Shown piece by piece: positions 1 through 11,027 of a DNA stretch of 64,000 nt. A program made the translations under genes and the position numbers. Position 1 is the stretch's first letter; every line of letters starts with the position of its first letter. Origin of the DNA: Deroplatys truncata (lineage: Eukaryota; Arthropoda; Insecta; Mantodea; Mantidae); NCBI GenBank assembly GCA_030765065.1, contig CM060978.1, positions 54,712,421 through 54,776,420 on the forward strand, given 5' to 3'. The notes beneath the pieces are model-generated. The model did not search any database, had not been told where the DNA came from, and was given only the letters and a program-made list of their open reading frames with translations.

Positions 1-1050
1 TGGTGGGATAGAATCACTCATTGTCAGTTGCATTATTGTGGGCTACTTTATAGCGGTAAAGCGAGAGAAAGAGGTTTTTGTCGAACACACAATTATTTTC
101 CATTGCTGCGGGTGTGCTTTCAATTCCCATGCGGCATTTACTGAAAGAGGTAGGCTTACTATTCGCACGTACACAGCAAGCTGAGGAGACGTTAATTGAA
201 AGTTAAAGAATAAACTGGAATGAAACTTAAACAAAATTTCACACTGTGATATCTTTCCGCACAGCCTTAACTTACCCTAAGAAAAAAGGTGCGTACCTAA
301 ATATCCTAACCCTGCTTATAACACAAGGATTACTCAAGTAAAACACCTCAATTTTGCCCATAATCCAATACTGCAGTAGAACCCATGTTCTCAACATTAC
401 ATGCCAATTTCTTCTGTGTTGTCTGATGGAATTATGTAATTTTCAACAGTTGGAATTATAAGGTTTTAACTGCTTAGCACTGATATGCTGTCAAGCTTGG
501 GAAACCTGCTTTTGCCTGAAAACATATTGACACAGAAAGAAAGGACACATTTTCCAAATATTAAGGTCTCTCATCTTAATCTTTATTGCAATAAACATCT
601 AGGTTACAAGTAATTCAAGAACAAGTCTGCAACAGTACAAGCAAGCACAAGTGAGTTGTACAGAGCCATTTTTGTGACATCCCATATGCATTTCTTAAAA
701 ACAACACAGCTTTTACAATCACATTCATATTGTTAGAAGTGGCTGTAAACAAATTCTTCTACATAACCAATAAAATCATGTTGGCATGAGGCAATACACT
801 GCAAACAAAGCTTTTACATTATTTTAAAGAAATATTTAAATATGCAGGCTATACTTTGATTAACTATGAAAAAGCAAATTATTATTATAATATGTAAATA
901 CGTATAAATTTTTAAAGGCATATATTGCTATCCATACTTGACTGCATTTTCATTGCACAATGCATGCAAGCATACATTTGTTGTTTTAACACAGGAGTTC
1001 ACACTGTTGGTGAAATTGCTGTAATTCACCAGGAGAGAATATGGAAGATA
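1..1050. other. Unclassified AT-rich DNA, no gene seen
   Basis: No reading frame with a recognisable domain, no convincing exon with splice sites and no repeat shared with the rest of the window was found. It runs up to the TA that flanks the mariner at 1053. Confidence 0.5.
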
Positions 1051-1052
1051 TA

Positions 1053-1949
1053 CGAGGGCTGATCAACAAAGACTGAGACTGATTTTTTCCTGTAGCTTCT
1101 GTGATAGTTTCGTATCTGTAACATAAATATTTGAAAAGAGCGGGTTTTTATGTATAATGTTGGTAGGCGGCAGCACTCTCGTATTGGTAGGTTGGTAGTA
1201 ATGCTCTATTTTGTAGACCCTACGTGCATTTCGCATACCAGACAATCAGGTGCTGCGTCTCTTTGCTGATGGAGGGGATGCATTTTTTAAATCGATTATC
1301 ACGGTGATGAGTCATGGCTGCATCATTATGATCCTGAAGGAAAACAAGCCAGCACAGTGTGGAAATCGCCAGGTTCTCCAACACCAAAAAAGGCAAAAGT
1401 TGTTCCATCTGCAGGGAAAGTGATGGTGATCACATTTTTTGACTGTAATGGAATGATTTACCAGCATGCAGTTCCCCCTCGCACTACTGTTACAGCAGCA
1501 TACTACACGTCAGTATGGCTACACTGAGGAAGCACATTGCAAAGAAACGACCAGAGCTTTCTCGGACTGGGTGGCGACTTCATCATGACAATGCACATCG
1601 CAAATCAAGTCATGCAGTTTCTAGCTCGATTCAACATTACCTGTGTACCACATCCACCTTATAGCCCCGATCTTGCATCCTGTGACTCTTTTTTATTCCC
1701 ATCACTAAAGGCAAAGCTTAGGGGTATTCGATTTGAGAACTCTGAAGCAGTGCTCAAGAAAAGTGAGGCGATTCTCAAGGACCTGACAAAGAATGGTCTG
1801 CAGCACGTGTTCAAGGACTGGCAGAGACAGTATAAAAAGTGCATTGAAGTAGGAGGGGACTACTTTGAAAATGATCATGTAAACATTGAATTGGAGTAAT
1901 AAACATCTGTGAAAAAAAATCAGTCTCAGTCTTTGTTGATCACCCGTCA
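1053..1949 (+). mobile_element. mariner element, internally deleted (family M1, copy 1)
   Basis: An 897-bp element between TA dinucleotides (1051-1052 and 1950-1951). Its terminal inverted repeats share the core GATCAACAAAGACTGAGACT. Full-length mariners are about 1.3 kb, so roughly 400 bp is missing, mainly the part encoding the N-terminal helix-turn-helix. A second copy with a different deletion lies at 46534-47418. Probably immobile on its own, although both ends are intact enough to be mobilised by a transposase acting in trans. Confidence 0.9.
1297..1899 (+). pseudogene. mariner transposase, catalytic half only
   Basis: Translation gives the first catalytic-Asp block (GDESWLHHYDPE), then a conserved stretch ending VTAAYYTSV. 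A stop and a frameshift follow, the second-Asp block HHDNA is in one frame, and HPPYSPDLASCDSFLFP with the third Asp is in another (from about 1590). These are the signature blocks of mariner DDE transposases. The N-terminal DNA-binding domain is absent. With at least one stop, one frameshift and no N-terminus, this cannot encode an active enzyme. It lies inside the element bounded by the GATCAACAAAG inverted repeats. Confidence 0.88.
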
Positions 1950-2216
1950 TAATAAAAGCAGTCAGCCACAATTTAAGTATCAAAGTGAGGGAAAGTAGGT
2001 GATGTACAGTCAAGTGCATGGAATTTTGCCAGTATTATGCACAGTGGATTATGTTGAATAGGAAATATTAAACTCCCTCTGCTGTGACTGGTTCCCACAT
2101 CCTACCTAGTTCTAGCACTCTGCTTAATGTTTGTCTCGCTCCCCCCCCCTTTTTCTTTGCACTGAACCTGAAACCGATCTGTGTTCATAGGTTAATCATG
2201 TGGCTGTCTTCTGGTT

Positions 2217-2720
2217 CCCGCTGCATCATCGTTCCTCACTCAAACTTCTTATTGAGGTCATCTTGAGGGCTGCACTACCTGCATGCTGCGGATTGTCACT
2301 TTTTATACTAGAGAACCCGAGAAATCCCACCAATCCATTTGCCTGCATGAACCACCAATCGCAGGCATGAGACCTTCCCTGCTGCATGATTGCCCAGAAA
2401 GTTTGCAAGAAATAAGGTAAGCGCACAAGAAGAGCGAGTGCACCTCCCAGCGCTGTAGATGGTGGTAATGGGGATGACCAGCATGGCAAAATGCGGCTTC
2501 TCCATTGGCTAATCAGCAGTGCATTGGACTACGCCAATCACGCAGCACGGAAGGTCTCACACCTGCGATTGGTAGTTCATATGGGCATATGGGTAGGTGG
2601 GATTTCTCAGGTCCTCTAGTATTAAAAGGTGACAATCTACAGCATGCGGCACAGTGTTCCCTGAAGATGACCTCAACAAGAGGTCAAAATATTAAGTGAA
2701 GAACAATGACGAGCAGCAAC
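2217..2720. repeat. Inverted repeat of Penelope-type terminal sequence
   Basis: The segment near 2217-2377 reappears reverse-complemented, with moderate divergence, at about 2547-2717. Both arms contain GTGACAATC followed by CAGCATGC and a CTGAAGATGACCTC hairpin. The right arm has CTGAAGA (2661-2667), a perfect six-pair GACCTC/GAGGTC hairpin, then AAAA where GAAA is expected, the layout found at the 3' side of Penelope elements elsewhere in this window. Inverted terminal pieces are typical of Penelope-like insertions. No coding part remains here. Similar sequence (GTTCATAGG motif) recurs at about 2190, 2755 and 2920. Confidence 0.55.
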
Positions 2721-3670
2721 CAGAACGCCACATGAATGACACAGGGCTAAGAGTTCATAGGTTAATGTTTGAGTGCAGAGTTTTGACATCAAATCGATAC
2801 AAGGGGGGAGTCATTCAGGGGCTGGTGTGGACTGTCATTGTGAAGCATGCCTTCCAACCCCACTAAGGTGAAATGTTTCCATACTCCTCCCCTTTTGCCA
2901 CTCACCTAAACCTGTCCTTTGTTCATAGGCTAATGCGTGAGTGGAACTTAAAGCCAATAAGACAATGATCTCAGGGCTGTTGTAGAACACAGGAGTTTCT
3001 GCCAACATTAAATAAAGAAAATCACAATACAAAACCAAAAGTATCGGCATGTTTTCACGCACACAACTGTACATCTTGGCTACAAGAGAAAACAAATAAA
3101 ATGTTTCGAAAATGACTACAAGAGTACTTCAACATTCCTGTGTATGTGATAAAGTAAATATTAAATGTCCCAATCAATATTGAGAATATGGTATGGTGTG
3201 TAGATTTACATTTCTTACTATTGTGCAACAGCCAAAAATAAGGCAAAACACAAAATTAAACATATGTCCAGTATGACCACAGGAACAAATGACTGTTGCA
3301 AATGGCCACTTGTCTGCTAGCTCCATCTTCACCGTATCTGTCACCATCCAGTGGCTCACCAGGCTAGTTCGTGTATATTATATCTTGATCTAGAACAAAC
3401 AATCAAATAATACATCATTTTCAAAACATAAAAGAAATAACCTGTTTGCTTACCACATTTTATCATCTGTAGATTATAATGAGTGGCATTTTCAAAATAT
3501 TTAGAATTTGAAACTTCTCTTATTACAAACATTTCAGTTGGTTAAGCTTGCCTTCAAGTAGCAAAGAGAACTTATTTGCCCAACTGCTCAAAATGACATC
3601 ACAAATCTTTTGATGAAAGTGCACTGAAAATAATGCAACATCTTTCCCAGAGTAGTTAAATTGAGAGAAA
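2721..3670. other. Unclassified spacer
   Basis: No recognisable gene. The part around 2750-2960 repeats phrases of the preceding inverted repeat (a GTTCATAGG-centred direct repeat). The rest is featureless AT-rich sequence up to the R1 copy. Confidence 0.4.
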
Positions 3671-3676
3671 AAAAAA

Positions 3677-4765
3677 ATCTGTTGTGTTACACTCACATGA
3701 CCTTCTCTACTCTTGCACAAACTATTTTTACAAACTCTTATTCTCCATCTATTTCGTATTAATCGAGATAAACATTTGCAGAAACGATCTTTTGACATGC
3801 AAAGAGAATTACATTTGACACATAGTGACCATTTCTAAACATATTTGACTACCGCTTAAGGCGTACTATGTTCCCCTTGTTTTGTAATTGCAAGGGCAAT
3901 ATAGAAATACAGTAGCCTTTAAGTATCGACATATATCTTAATAGCTGGTTGCTAGGTGCAGCACCATTCTCTTTGCCACATATTAATACTCTTTGCATAT
4001 CCAAGACAAAAAAATTAATAACGAATTCCCATTTGAGAAAATAAGTATTGAAAAATTTAAGGGAAGTTAAGCAATATCTCGAAAATGGTTCACTCAACAA
4101 AAAACTGTATATGACTTAAATTGTGTATTTTAACGCGATCTACATTTTTTTGTGTAGTAAAATTTTGTCATCTCTTATGGTTTACCAGTTATGCAAAAGT
4201 CATTCACAATGAAGAATACTTTTGGAGACATTCCCGGAAAATTGAAGATATACATTTTATTTGTCATGAAAATCATTAGCCATTGTTGAGAAAATTAAAA
4301 TTTTCGAAAAATGTTCCACACAAAGGATAATCTGGGGTGGGGGGATTTTCTTGAAAACGTTCTCTGGAAGATACTGAACCTAAATATCAAGTTTGGTGTT
4401 TATCCAACTATTCGTTCGAGTTATGTTGTTCACAGACACACACACGGACATGTTTCCAAAAATTATTTTTTTTTGGATTCAGGGGGTCTCAATACATATA
4501 TCTCCGGTGAAATCTCGGTATCGAATTTTTGGGTGGAATACAATACTCATCATTGGTAGGTATGTCTGGGAAAACAACTTGAGTCGATTGGGGAATTCAA
4601 TGCCCCACCGGCATGTTGTCACAGTAGCTCAATGGTTAGAGCAACCGCACGGAGAGCGGGAGAACCATGTTCAAATCCCGGCTGTGGCGTTGAATTTTTC
4701 AGTTGACTCTATATTAAAATACTTCCCCTACTTACTATACGTAGTAGAGAAAGTAAAAATATATA
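3677..4765 (+). repeat. R1 dispersed repeat, copy a (with insertion)
   Basis: One of about ten copies of a 0.85-0.9-kb repeat. Intact copies begin CTGATGTGTTACACTCACATG followed by ACTTTCTCTAC, and end with CTACTTACTATACGTAGTAGAGAAAGT, so they carry an 11-bp inverted repeat ACTTTCTCTAC near both ends. Internally they share an ACACACGGACATGTTTCC tract and a TGGGGTGGGG tract. No protein is encoded in any frame. This copy is longer because a 170-bp tRNA-like sequence is inserted near its 3' end. Confidence 0.8.
4548..4717 (+). mobile_element. tRNA-like SINE-type insertion within R1
   Basis: A 170-bp insertion flanked by AATACT duplications (4542-4547 and 4718-4723), interrupting R1 between GGAATACAATACT and TTCCCCTAC. 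At 4618-4688 it folds as a 71-nt tRNA cloverleaf: 7-bp acceptor stem GTCACAG/CTGTGGC, D-stem GCTC/GAGC, 4-bp anticodon stem CCGC/GCGG, and T-loop TTCAAAT. The T-stem has two mismatches, and the loop (ACGGAGA) lacks the usual U33, so it is not a functional tRNA gene. A short tRNA-derived retroposon is the best reading. Confidence 0.65.
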
Positions 4766-4819
4766 CGTATATTTGTATGAAAGACTAATATTGTCTACTA
4801 ACAACTAAACCAGACTACC

Positions 4820-5965
4820 TTTGGGAATAACAACTTGACAGTCTTCCGGTGAAGGCTGGATCATGTTTGATAAAGTTGCAGACATTTCACCCTTCATGTT
4901 GAGAGCTTCTTCTGGGCACTGCCAACAAACTGTTGCTTGTGCTCATATTTATACTGCAAAATGCAGTCGCTCCTAATTGGCTGTAGCTTGCCACTAATTT
5001 TGTGTTCCGTGAGCAGTGTTTTCAAACCTGCAATTAAGGGGTTTTCCACCATCTCTATTCAATAAACATTTATATTTAAAAATTTCTACACTTTCTCATA
5101 CTACTCTGTGCAAGAAACAGTCACATACTGCTAAAATCTCAATATTGTTGTGAAAGTCGATATGGTGGCCTGTTTTATAAACATGTTCAGGCAATTTCAG
5201 GCTGTCTGTGCTTTAGGAATCTGATATGTTCATTGCGTTGAGTTAATATTGACCTTCCTGTCTGACCTGCATATGACTCGCTGCAATCACATGTGATTTT
5301 GTATACACCTGAATTGAGGAGTGGCAAAATTTTATCTTTAACTGGGTGTGTAAAGGATCTTTTGTTAATTTGTGACAATGTAGCAATTTTGAAATTCTAT
5401 TTGTTATTCCATCTATGAAGGAAATAAAGGCCCAATTTTCATTTCTTTTTATGTGCATCACTATTTCCTTTTTCCTCATTTTTATTCTGGAAGGTTTTGT
5501 TTAACTGATTGGAATAACCATTGACCTGAAGAACTCTGTTGATGTGTTTTATTTCTTTGTTTAGTAATTCTGTGTTGCATATTCGGTGAGCTTGCTGTTG
5601 GCCATTGCCCATTTAACTGACAGTGGGAGATGTGATGTGGCTGGTATATACCTCTCAGTATGGGTCGGCTTATGATAAACAGAACAATTTAAGTTCTTCT
5701 TAGTATCATTCCGTTCAACAAGAACGTCCAAAAAAGGAAGTTTTGCGTTCTTTTCTAGATTAAAACATAAACTTAATAACTTTTATGGAGATTATTTAAG
5801 TGTTGCAAAAAATCAGCAATCGTATCCTTCCCATGTTGCCAACATAACGTAACCATAAAGTTGGTTTTAGAGGGTATGTCTCCATAGCTGCGTTTTCAAA
5901 ATCTTCCAGAAATAGGTTTGCACTATTTATTTTTATTTATCTTTGGGAAAGAGTTGAACAGGGAT
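4820..5965 (-). pseudogene. Penelope-like element, RT C-terminus plus GIY-YIG endonuclease relic
   Basis: On the minus strand, from high to low coordinates, the translation passes through a degraded reverse-transcriptase end (LPFLDVLV...VYHKPTHT, near 5740-5660), a linker with NGYSNQ, and a GIY-YIG nuclease at 5187-5378. In the nuclease, GVYKITCDCSESYAGQTGRS has the GVY and YAGQTGR signatures. Penelope-like retroelements are the main retroelements combining an RT with a C-terminal GIY-YIG domain. Several frameshifts and stops show it is dead. Downstream, at 4885-4914, lies a CAGAAGA-hairpin-GAAA module like those of the other Penelope relics here. Confidence 0.8.
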
Positions 5966-5970
5966 ACAAA

Positions 5971-7190
5971 TTTGATAGTTTACCAGACAGTGTTGGAACC
6001 TATTCTGCTATATGGACACGAAAGCTGGCCAGCAAGAGAGAGAGAAATAAGTACGGTGATGCAGAAATGAAATGCCTCCAAAACCACAGGATAAGATAAA
6101 AATCTGATGTGTTACAGTCACATGACTTTCTCTACTCTTGTACAAACTTTTTATACAAACGCTTATTCTCCATCTACTTCATGTTAATTGAGATAAACAT
6201 TTGCAGACTCTATCTTATTGCTAATTTTCTTGTAGATGTAAGGGGAAAATATATTTACAAGGGCAATTTGGAAATACAGTAGCCTTTAAGCACATATCTC
6301 TTAATAGCTGGTTGCTAGGTGCAGCACCATTCCCCTTCCCACAGATTAATACTCTTTGCATATCCAAGACAAAAAAACGAATAACGAATTCCCATTTGAG
6401 AAAATAAGTATTGACAAATTTAAGGGAATAACAAGCAATATCTCGAAAATGGTTTACTCAACAAAAAAAAAATGTATATGACATAAATTGTGTATTTTAA
6501 CGCGATCTACATTTTTTGTGTAGTAAAACTTTGTCTATCTCTTATGGTTTACCAGTTATGCAAAAGTCGTTCAAAATGAAGAATACTTTTGGAGACATTC
6601 CCAGAAAATTCAAGATATACATTTTATTTGTCATAAAAATATCTTAAACATATGATATTTTAATCAAAATCGTTAGAGCCATTTTTGAGAAATTAAAATT
6701 TTCGAAAAATCTTCCATGTAAAGGGTAATCTGGGGTGGGGGCATTTTCTTGAAAACCTTCTTGTCGCATCCTTGGAAGATACTGAAACTAAATACCAAGT
6801 TTGGTGTTTATCCGACTGTTCGTTTCTGAGTTATGCTGTTCACAGACAGACTCACACACGGACATGTTTCCAAAAATGCTTTTTTTGGATTCAGGGGGTC
6901 TCAAAACACGTATTCCAGTGAAATCTCGGTATCGAATTTTTGGGTGGAATACAATACTTCCCCTACTTACTGTACGTAGTAGAGAAAGTAAAAATTGAAC
7001 CAACCCCAATAGAGAAATGCTCAGTCCAGAGACAGTGGAGGTGGTTTGGACATATAACCCGCATGTAAGAAAGTCGGAAACCTTGCCAACTCATAAAAGT
7101 CAGACCAGAAGGCATAAGCACTCGAGGATACCCTAGGACCACTTATGGTAGCTGATATGCAAGTGTGGAAAACCTTTACTAAGGGACCCC
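5971..7190 (+). pseudogene. LINE ORF2 C-terminal fragment, split by an R1 insertion
   Basis: The left part (5971-6100) reads VYQTVLEPILLYGHESW, the post-RT block of RTE/jockey-type non-LTR retrotransposons (usual form LLYGSETW). The right part (6996-7190) reads RQWRWFGHITRM followed by a GYPRTTYG remnant, the usual RWFGHVxRM...GRPRxRW end. The two belong together and are separated by an R1 copy at 6101-6995. Stops are present. No poly-A tail or target duplication was identified. Confidence 0.72.
6101..6995 (+). repeat. R1 dispersed repeat, copy b
   Basis: Full-length R1 with both terminal ACTTTCTCTAC/GTAGAGAAAGT motifs. It interrupts a LINE coding remnant whose two halves lie immediately on each side, so R1 behaves as an inserted, mobile sequence. 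It shares the internal TGGGGTGGGG and CACACACGGACATG tracts with the other copies. Confidence 0.85.
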
Positions 7191-7215
7191 CGATGCCCGC
7201 TTCATAAGGGAAAGC

Positions 7216-7540
7216 TAAAGAGTTATCCTACATGGTGTAGTGGTTACCATTGCTAGCCTCTAGTTCCTGAGGTCATGGGTTCAAACCCTGCAGAGGGTGA
7301 TGGGTTTTTTTTTTCAGGTGCAAAAATCCTTAGCATGGCTTCATTCGGAAGGGAAGTAAAGCTAATGGTCCCATGTTGTAGATTTATGGCACGTAAAAGA
7401 ACCTCAAGCCTGATAAAGAGGCCTCTGAGCAAAATTTCCTGTGTTTCACGCCCAATATAGAATGGGATGCTAAAGACCACAGCAGTTAAAGAACGTCCAT
7501 AAATACAAAACAAAACAAAACAAAACAAAAAAAAAAAGCA
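7216..7540 (+). mobile_element. tRNA-derived SINE (family S1), fullest copy
   Basis: The head has RNA polymerase III boxes: A box TGGTGTAGTGG (7233-7243) and B box GGTTCAAACCC (7278-7288), at tRNA spacing. The body shares CCTTAGCATGGCTTC and AAGAGGCCTCTGAGCAAAATTT with copies at 8620, 21693, 42215 and 48098. The 3' end runs into an A-rich AAACA repeat tail (7500-7537). No protein is encoded; mobilisation would depend on a LINE. Confidence 0.82.
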
Positions 7541-8160
7541 AGACGTAGTTTAAAACTGATACAGGATACCAAACAAGCACAGCATGGAAACATTCTGGAG
7601 AGTAAAGCTCCCTTAACTGAGCACTTGTCAAGCATGACAAAGCTGAATGTAAATATTATTTTAAAACCATTGCTTTAGTCATAGCAATGTTGGAAGTTAC
7701 GAAGAGAATCCTTGAGACCAGAAACAGCTACTTTGTCAATAAATTAATTTTAAAATCCTATGTTTTGCATGTGTTTGCAAGAAGGTTATAGTGCCCAAGT
7801 TCCCACAAACAATTCAGCAACTTCTAAGTATGGAATTGTTGGCTTGAAAAGTTGGTAGGTGTCCATCTCTTGCAGCTGTTCTTAATGGCAAGTACGTCAG
7901 CATGCCGAATACTGCCAAAAACACAACGCATCTTGTACACCGATAGCAAACTATTTATTATCTCCATTTCTTCAAAATTGGCAAGTTTTGATTTGAAACA
8001 ATTGTTTGTTAGCTTCCTTGTGGAGGTGAGAGCATTCCAGTTGTATAGATTTCAGTGTATGTACATGCACTGTTGTTAATGATTTTTATATTGTTTGTTC
8101 AAACCTCAATTATTGTGATTAGTGCAAAGATCCGCTTGTCTCTTTAATTACAGTAATATG
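7541..8160. other. Unclassified, probably 5' part of a pogo-like element
   Basis: No gene seen. GCATCTTGTACACCG near 7930 resembles the GCATCTTATAAGC motif at about 8490 on the other side of the pogo-type coding fragment. The two may be subterminal sequences of one element. Confidence 0.3.
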
Positions 8161-8182
8161 CAAGACTATAGCCGGAAAACAA

Positions 8183-8443
8183 CATTGCTATACAATTACA
8201 TTTAAGCTACAAATGATTGTATATGCTAAAGAACATGGAAACAGAGCTGCAGAAAGGCATTTTGTGCCATCTGCAACTGAGAAAATAAGAACTTGGCGAA
8301 ATCAGGAAGAGGTTTTAAAGAAAGCAACTCGCAGTAAACATAATCTAAGAAGTGGAACTGATAAATGGCCAAAACTTGAACTGCTATACTTGGATTTTAG
8401 ACATCAGACAACCAGGCATTTCATTTCTACACACATTTGATTT
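8183..8443 (+). pseudogene. pogo/CENP-B-type transposase, N-terminal DNA-binding fragment
   Basis: The frame reads YTITFKLQMIVYAKEHGNRA, then AERHF, EKIRTWRNQEEVLKKATRSK and WPKLE. This is the helix-turn-helix (Brinker/CENP-B-like) domain at the N-terminus of many pogo-superfamily transposases, whose usual form is FKLKVVEYAKEHGNRAAARHF. A stop after about 85 residues removes the second HTH and the DDE domain. It could be a domesticated exon, but there is no splice-site support, so a transposon relic is more likely. Confidence 0.68.
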
Positions 8444-8619
8444 GCAGTAGATTCATTAATTTTTCACTAAAACGTGTCTAAAAATGAAGTGCATCTTATA
8501 AGCTGGTGTGTCTCATATGCTGGGAATTATAAATGTCCAGACCTTTTTAATTCATAGTGCATGGTCTTACATATTGAATGTCCCTGCTAGCATAGAATGA
8601 ATAGTGTTAAAATTAAATT

Positions 8620-8860
8620 GAGTTTTATTTATTAACTACTATGGTTCTTATTGGGCATGAAAGACTGGAAATTTTGCTCAGAGGCCTCTTTATCAGGCGT
8701 AAGGCTCTTTTATGTGCCATAAATCTACAACACGGGATCACTAGCTTTACTTCCCTTCCAAAGTAAGCCATGCTAAGGATTTCTATGCTTGAAAAAATCC
8801 ATCACCCTCTGCCGGGTTTGAACCCACAACCTTTGGAAACAGAATACATGTGGTGAGTAG
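8620..8860 (-). mobile_element. tRNA-derived SINE, family S1, second copy
   Basis: Reverse-complement copy of the SINE at 7216. It keeps the B-box (GGGTTTGAACCC in plus orientation near 8814-8825), the CCATGCTAAGGATTT block and the CAGAGGCCTCTTTATCAGG block. The tail runs into TTTATTTATT at 8622-8632. Confidence 0.75.
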
Positions 8861-9184
8861 CCTCGTCATAGGGGCAAAGGTGGAGTTTCTATCTTGCTTG
8901 TACTTGACATTGCTTGAACTATGGAAAGGTACCTCACTATTTTCTGGTACAAGTCTAATCGCAAAGTGTTATTGTACTTTTACAATTCTGAACCTATTTG
9001 CTAGAGGGAATTCTTTATTAAGGATCATACCTCTTCCCTTTTATTGGAGATTACATTGCTTTTCAAACATGTTCTGTGTATAAAATTTATTTGATACGAG
9101 TTATTTGATATTTAAGCAAATTCTACTTTCGGAAAGAATTTGAGTTGATTAGTGACCTTTATACACCACTTACACTAATAACTA
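8861..9184. other. Unclassified spacer
   Basis: No gene or shared repeat recognised between the SINE and the D element. Confidence 0.4.
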
Positions 9185-10278
9185 CTGTCCATTCCAAACC
9201 AGAGTTCCCTCTGATGTAAACAGAAGCAGTGCTTCTGCTTGTCAAGAACCCAAGAACACACTCTTACGCCAACGTAAATAGTTCTTAAATAAATGTATTG
9301 TATTATGAAATATTTGAGCAGGAAATGTATGGAACTGCACATTTTATTGTGATTATCATAAGAACTCACCGTTAAAGGTAATGGATATACACTAGCTGTT
9401 AAGAGATTACAAAATATGATTTTCATCTGCTTTTGCGCTAACGCCAAGAGCATCTTGCTTGTTAATACCAACTGTATGCATGACTGCCACTCTCTTACAT
9501 ATACGGGAAATGCAGCAATGAATTCCCAGAGGTGCTATCTGAGTACCGAATAAACACTTTGCATACACAGGAAATATGATAGGCGAACAGTCATTCATAA
9601 TACGCTAGCACACGTATGCTCAGCTCAGCTCAAATCTTGTGATTTAGTCAGTTGGTATTTGAGTTCACATGGTAGAGGAAGATGCGTGTAGTGCGAATAA
9701 ACTAGTCACAAACAAAAACGGGAAACAGTTAAAAAGTGGCTAAAACAAACAATACTTCATATATTCAACTCACTATTACAAAAATACCCAACACTTGCAT
9801 TAGTGCATATTGCGAAACTAATATCGGATTTTACAGGCATTTCAGTGAGAAGTGTAACCAAAGCAAGCAGGGAATATAAACAGACATAACAGAACATAGA
9901 AGAGGATAAAATGTGGGAACTTGTTTTAAGTGCGACAGTGCTATGGATAAGCTTGTCATTATTTTGGAGAGTAGTTCTGATTCCGATATGGCAGCTGAGT
10001 CAACTTCGGAGGATTCGGATTTGGGTGTTACGCTTTTGCCCAAGGATTGTGATTAACGGAAGTAAAATGTTCATTGCCGCATACTTATAAAATCGATTGT
10101 TAGCTCAGGTTGCAACTGATTCTCACGCAGGGTACATTTTTATAGATTTAAACAGTGTTCAACAAGCACGTGGGAGGGGAACAAGCTGCCATTAGGAGTG
10201 GGGATTGCGAACTACTTTCGCGCAGATAATATAAAGAGTTTGTTTTCAGTGAAAGGCACTCTGTTTTGGAATGGACAG
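9185..10278 (+). mobile_element. TA-flanked DNA element, family D, copy A
   Basis: A 1094-bp element with inverted ends CTGTCCATTCCAAACCAGAG, flanked by TA on both sides. Near-identical relatives occupy 20223-21326 and 40924-42053. There is no transposase domain, so it is non-autonomous. A short acidic ORF near the 3' end (9943-10056) is the only coding trace. The TA target fits the Tc1/mariner/pogo group or ISL2EU; the family was not identified further. Confidence 0.8.
9943..10056 (+). CDS. 37-aa acidic ORF inside D element (transposase N-terminal remnant?)
   Basis: It begins MDKLVIILESSSDSDMAAES and ends in PKDCD, rich in Ser, Asp and Glu. The same frame is kept in the copies at about 20990 and 41710 (SSEDSD...ALLPEDCD), where the start codon has drifted. 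Acidic leaders of this sort open several DNA-transposon transposases, Harbinger nucleases for example. Conservation across copies could simply reflect recent shared ancestry. No function can be assigned. Confidence 0.35.
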   Translation: MDKLVIILESSSDSDMAAESTSEDSDLGVTLLPKDCD

Positions 10279-10288
10279 TAGAGACATG

Positions 10289-10560
10289 TTTCAGAGATCG
10301 TCTCCATTTTCAACCAAATTTTACTGCTAACTTATTGTTGATGTAGCCCTCTTGTGGTGGTTCCAGAAATTCACTGAAAAAAATCTTTCGATGGAATTTG
10401 AAAATTGAAAACTCTGTCTTTGTTTTTTCAAATGTAGATTTGCTCCCAAGTGGTCAGTTCCTGTTCCTTTGTTAATTGTTTTTAAGAGTATAGGAGTGGG
10501 ATTTATATAATGATTTTTAATCACTTTTCTGTGCCTATTTTCATACTTATTCCAAATCAA
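10289..10560 (-). pseudogene. Penelope-like C-terminal tail with 3' hairpin module
   Basis: The minus-strand frame reads IWNKYENRHRKVIKNHYI, then TINKGTGTDHLGANLHLKK, resembling the tail after the GIY-YIG domain of some Penelope-like proteins. Downstream on the same strand lies TTGAAAA, hairpin GGAGA/CTCT, GAAA (10313-10289), the layout seen after the other Penelope relics here. The element abuts the end of D copy A at 10278. The identification depends on the combination of both parts. Confidence 0.5.
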
Positions 10561-11027
10561 ATAGTGTTCATATTCACGTTCTGAAAATCAATTATAGACT
10601 GATGCATGTAAGCATTACAACTAGCAGAGCATGTGTGCTACATCCAATAGACAAAATGCTTCTGTGTTATATTGTGCTACAAAATACTTTGTGCATAATG
10701 ATAGAGCATGTTTCTATAAAAGTAGCTTGGCTGTACATATCTGCATCTGGCTTTAAAGGAGGACTGAACTAAATTTTTAAAGACTTCTAACAATAAAATA
10801 TAGACAAATCTGAGCACATTGTTAAAAACCACATTGTTCTATGACTTTACATTTTCATTTTGGAAGCACTTTTATGTTTAATCCTCACCTCGCAATGACG
10901 GCATACACAGCACACTGCTCATTGTTGCTTGCATTAGTTAACCTCGCATTGCATTTAATTCCTGTTGTAATCTTGTGATTGTAGACAGTTTTCCTTTCCT
11001 AGTGTCCTGTGAGGTGTAAGGTCAAGA

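Noticed and set aside
4618..4688. Functional tRNA gene
   Set aside because: The cloverleaf fits, but the T-stem has two mismatches, U33 is missing, and the anticodon would be that of a class II tRNA without the long variable arm. The segment is inside a duplicated-target insertion.
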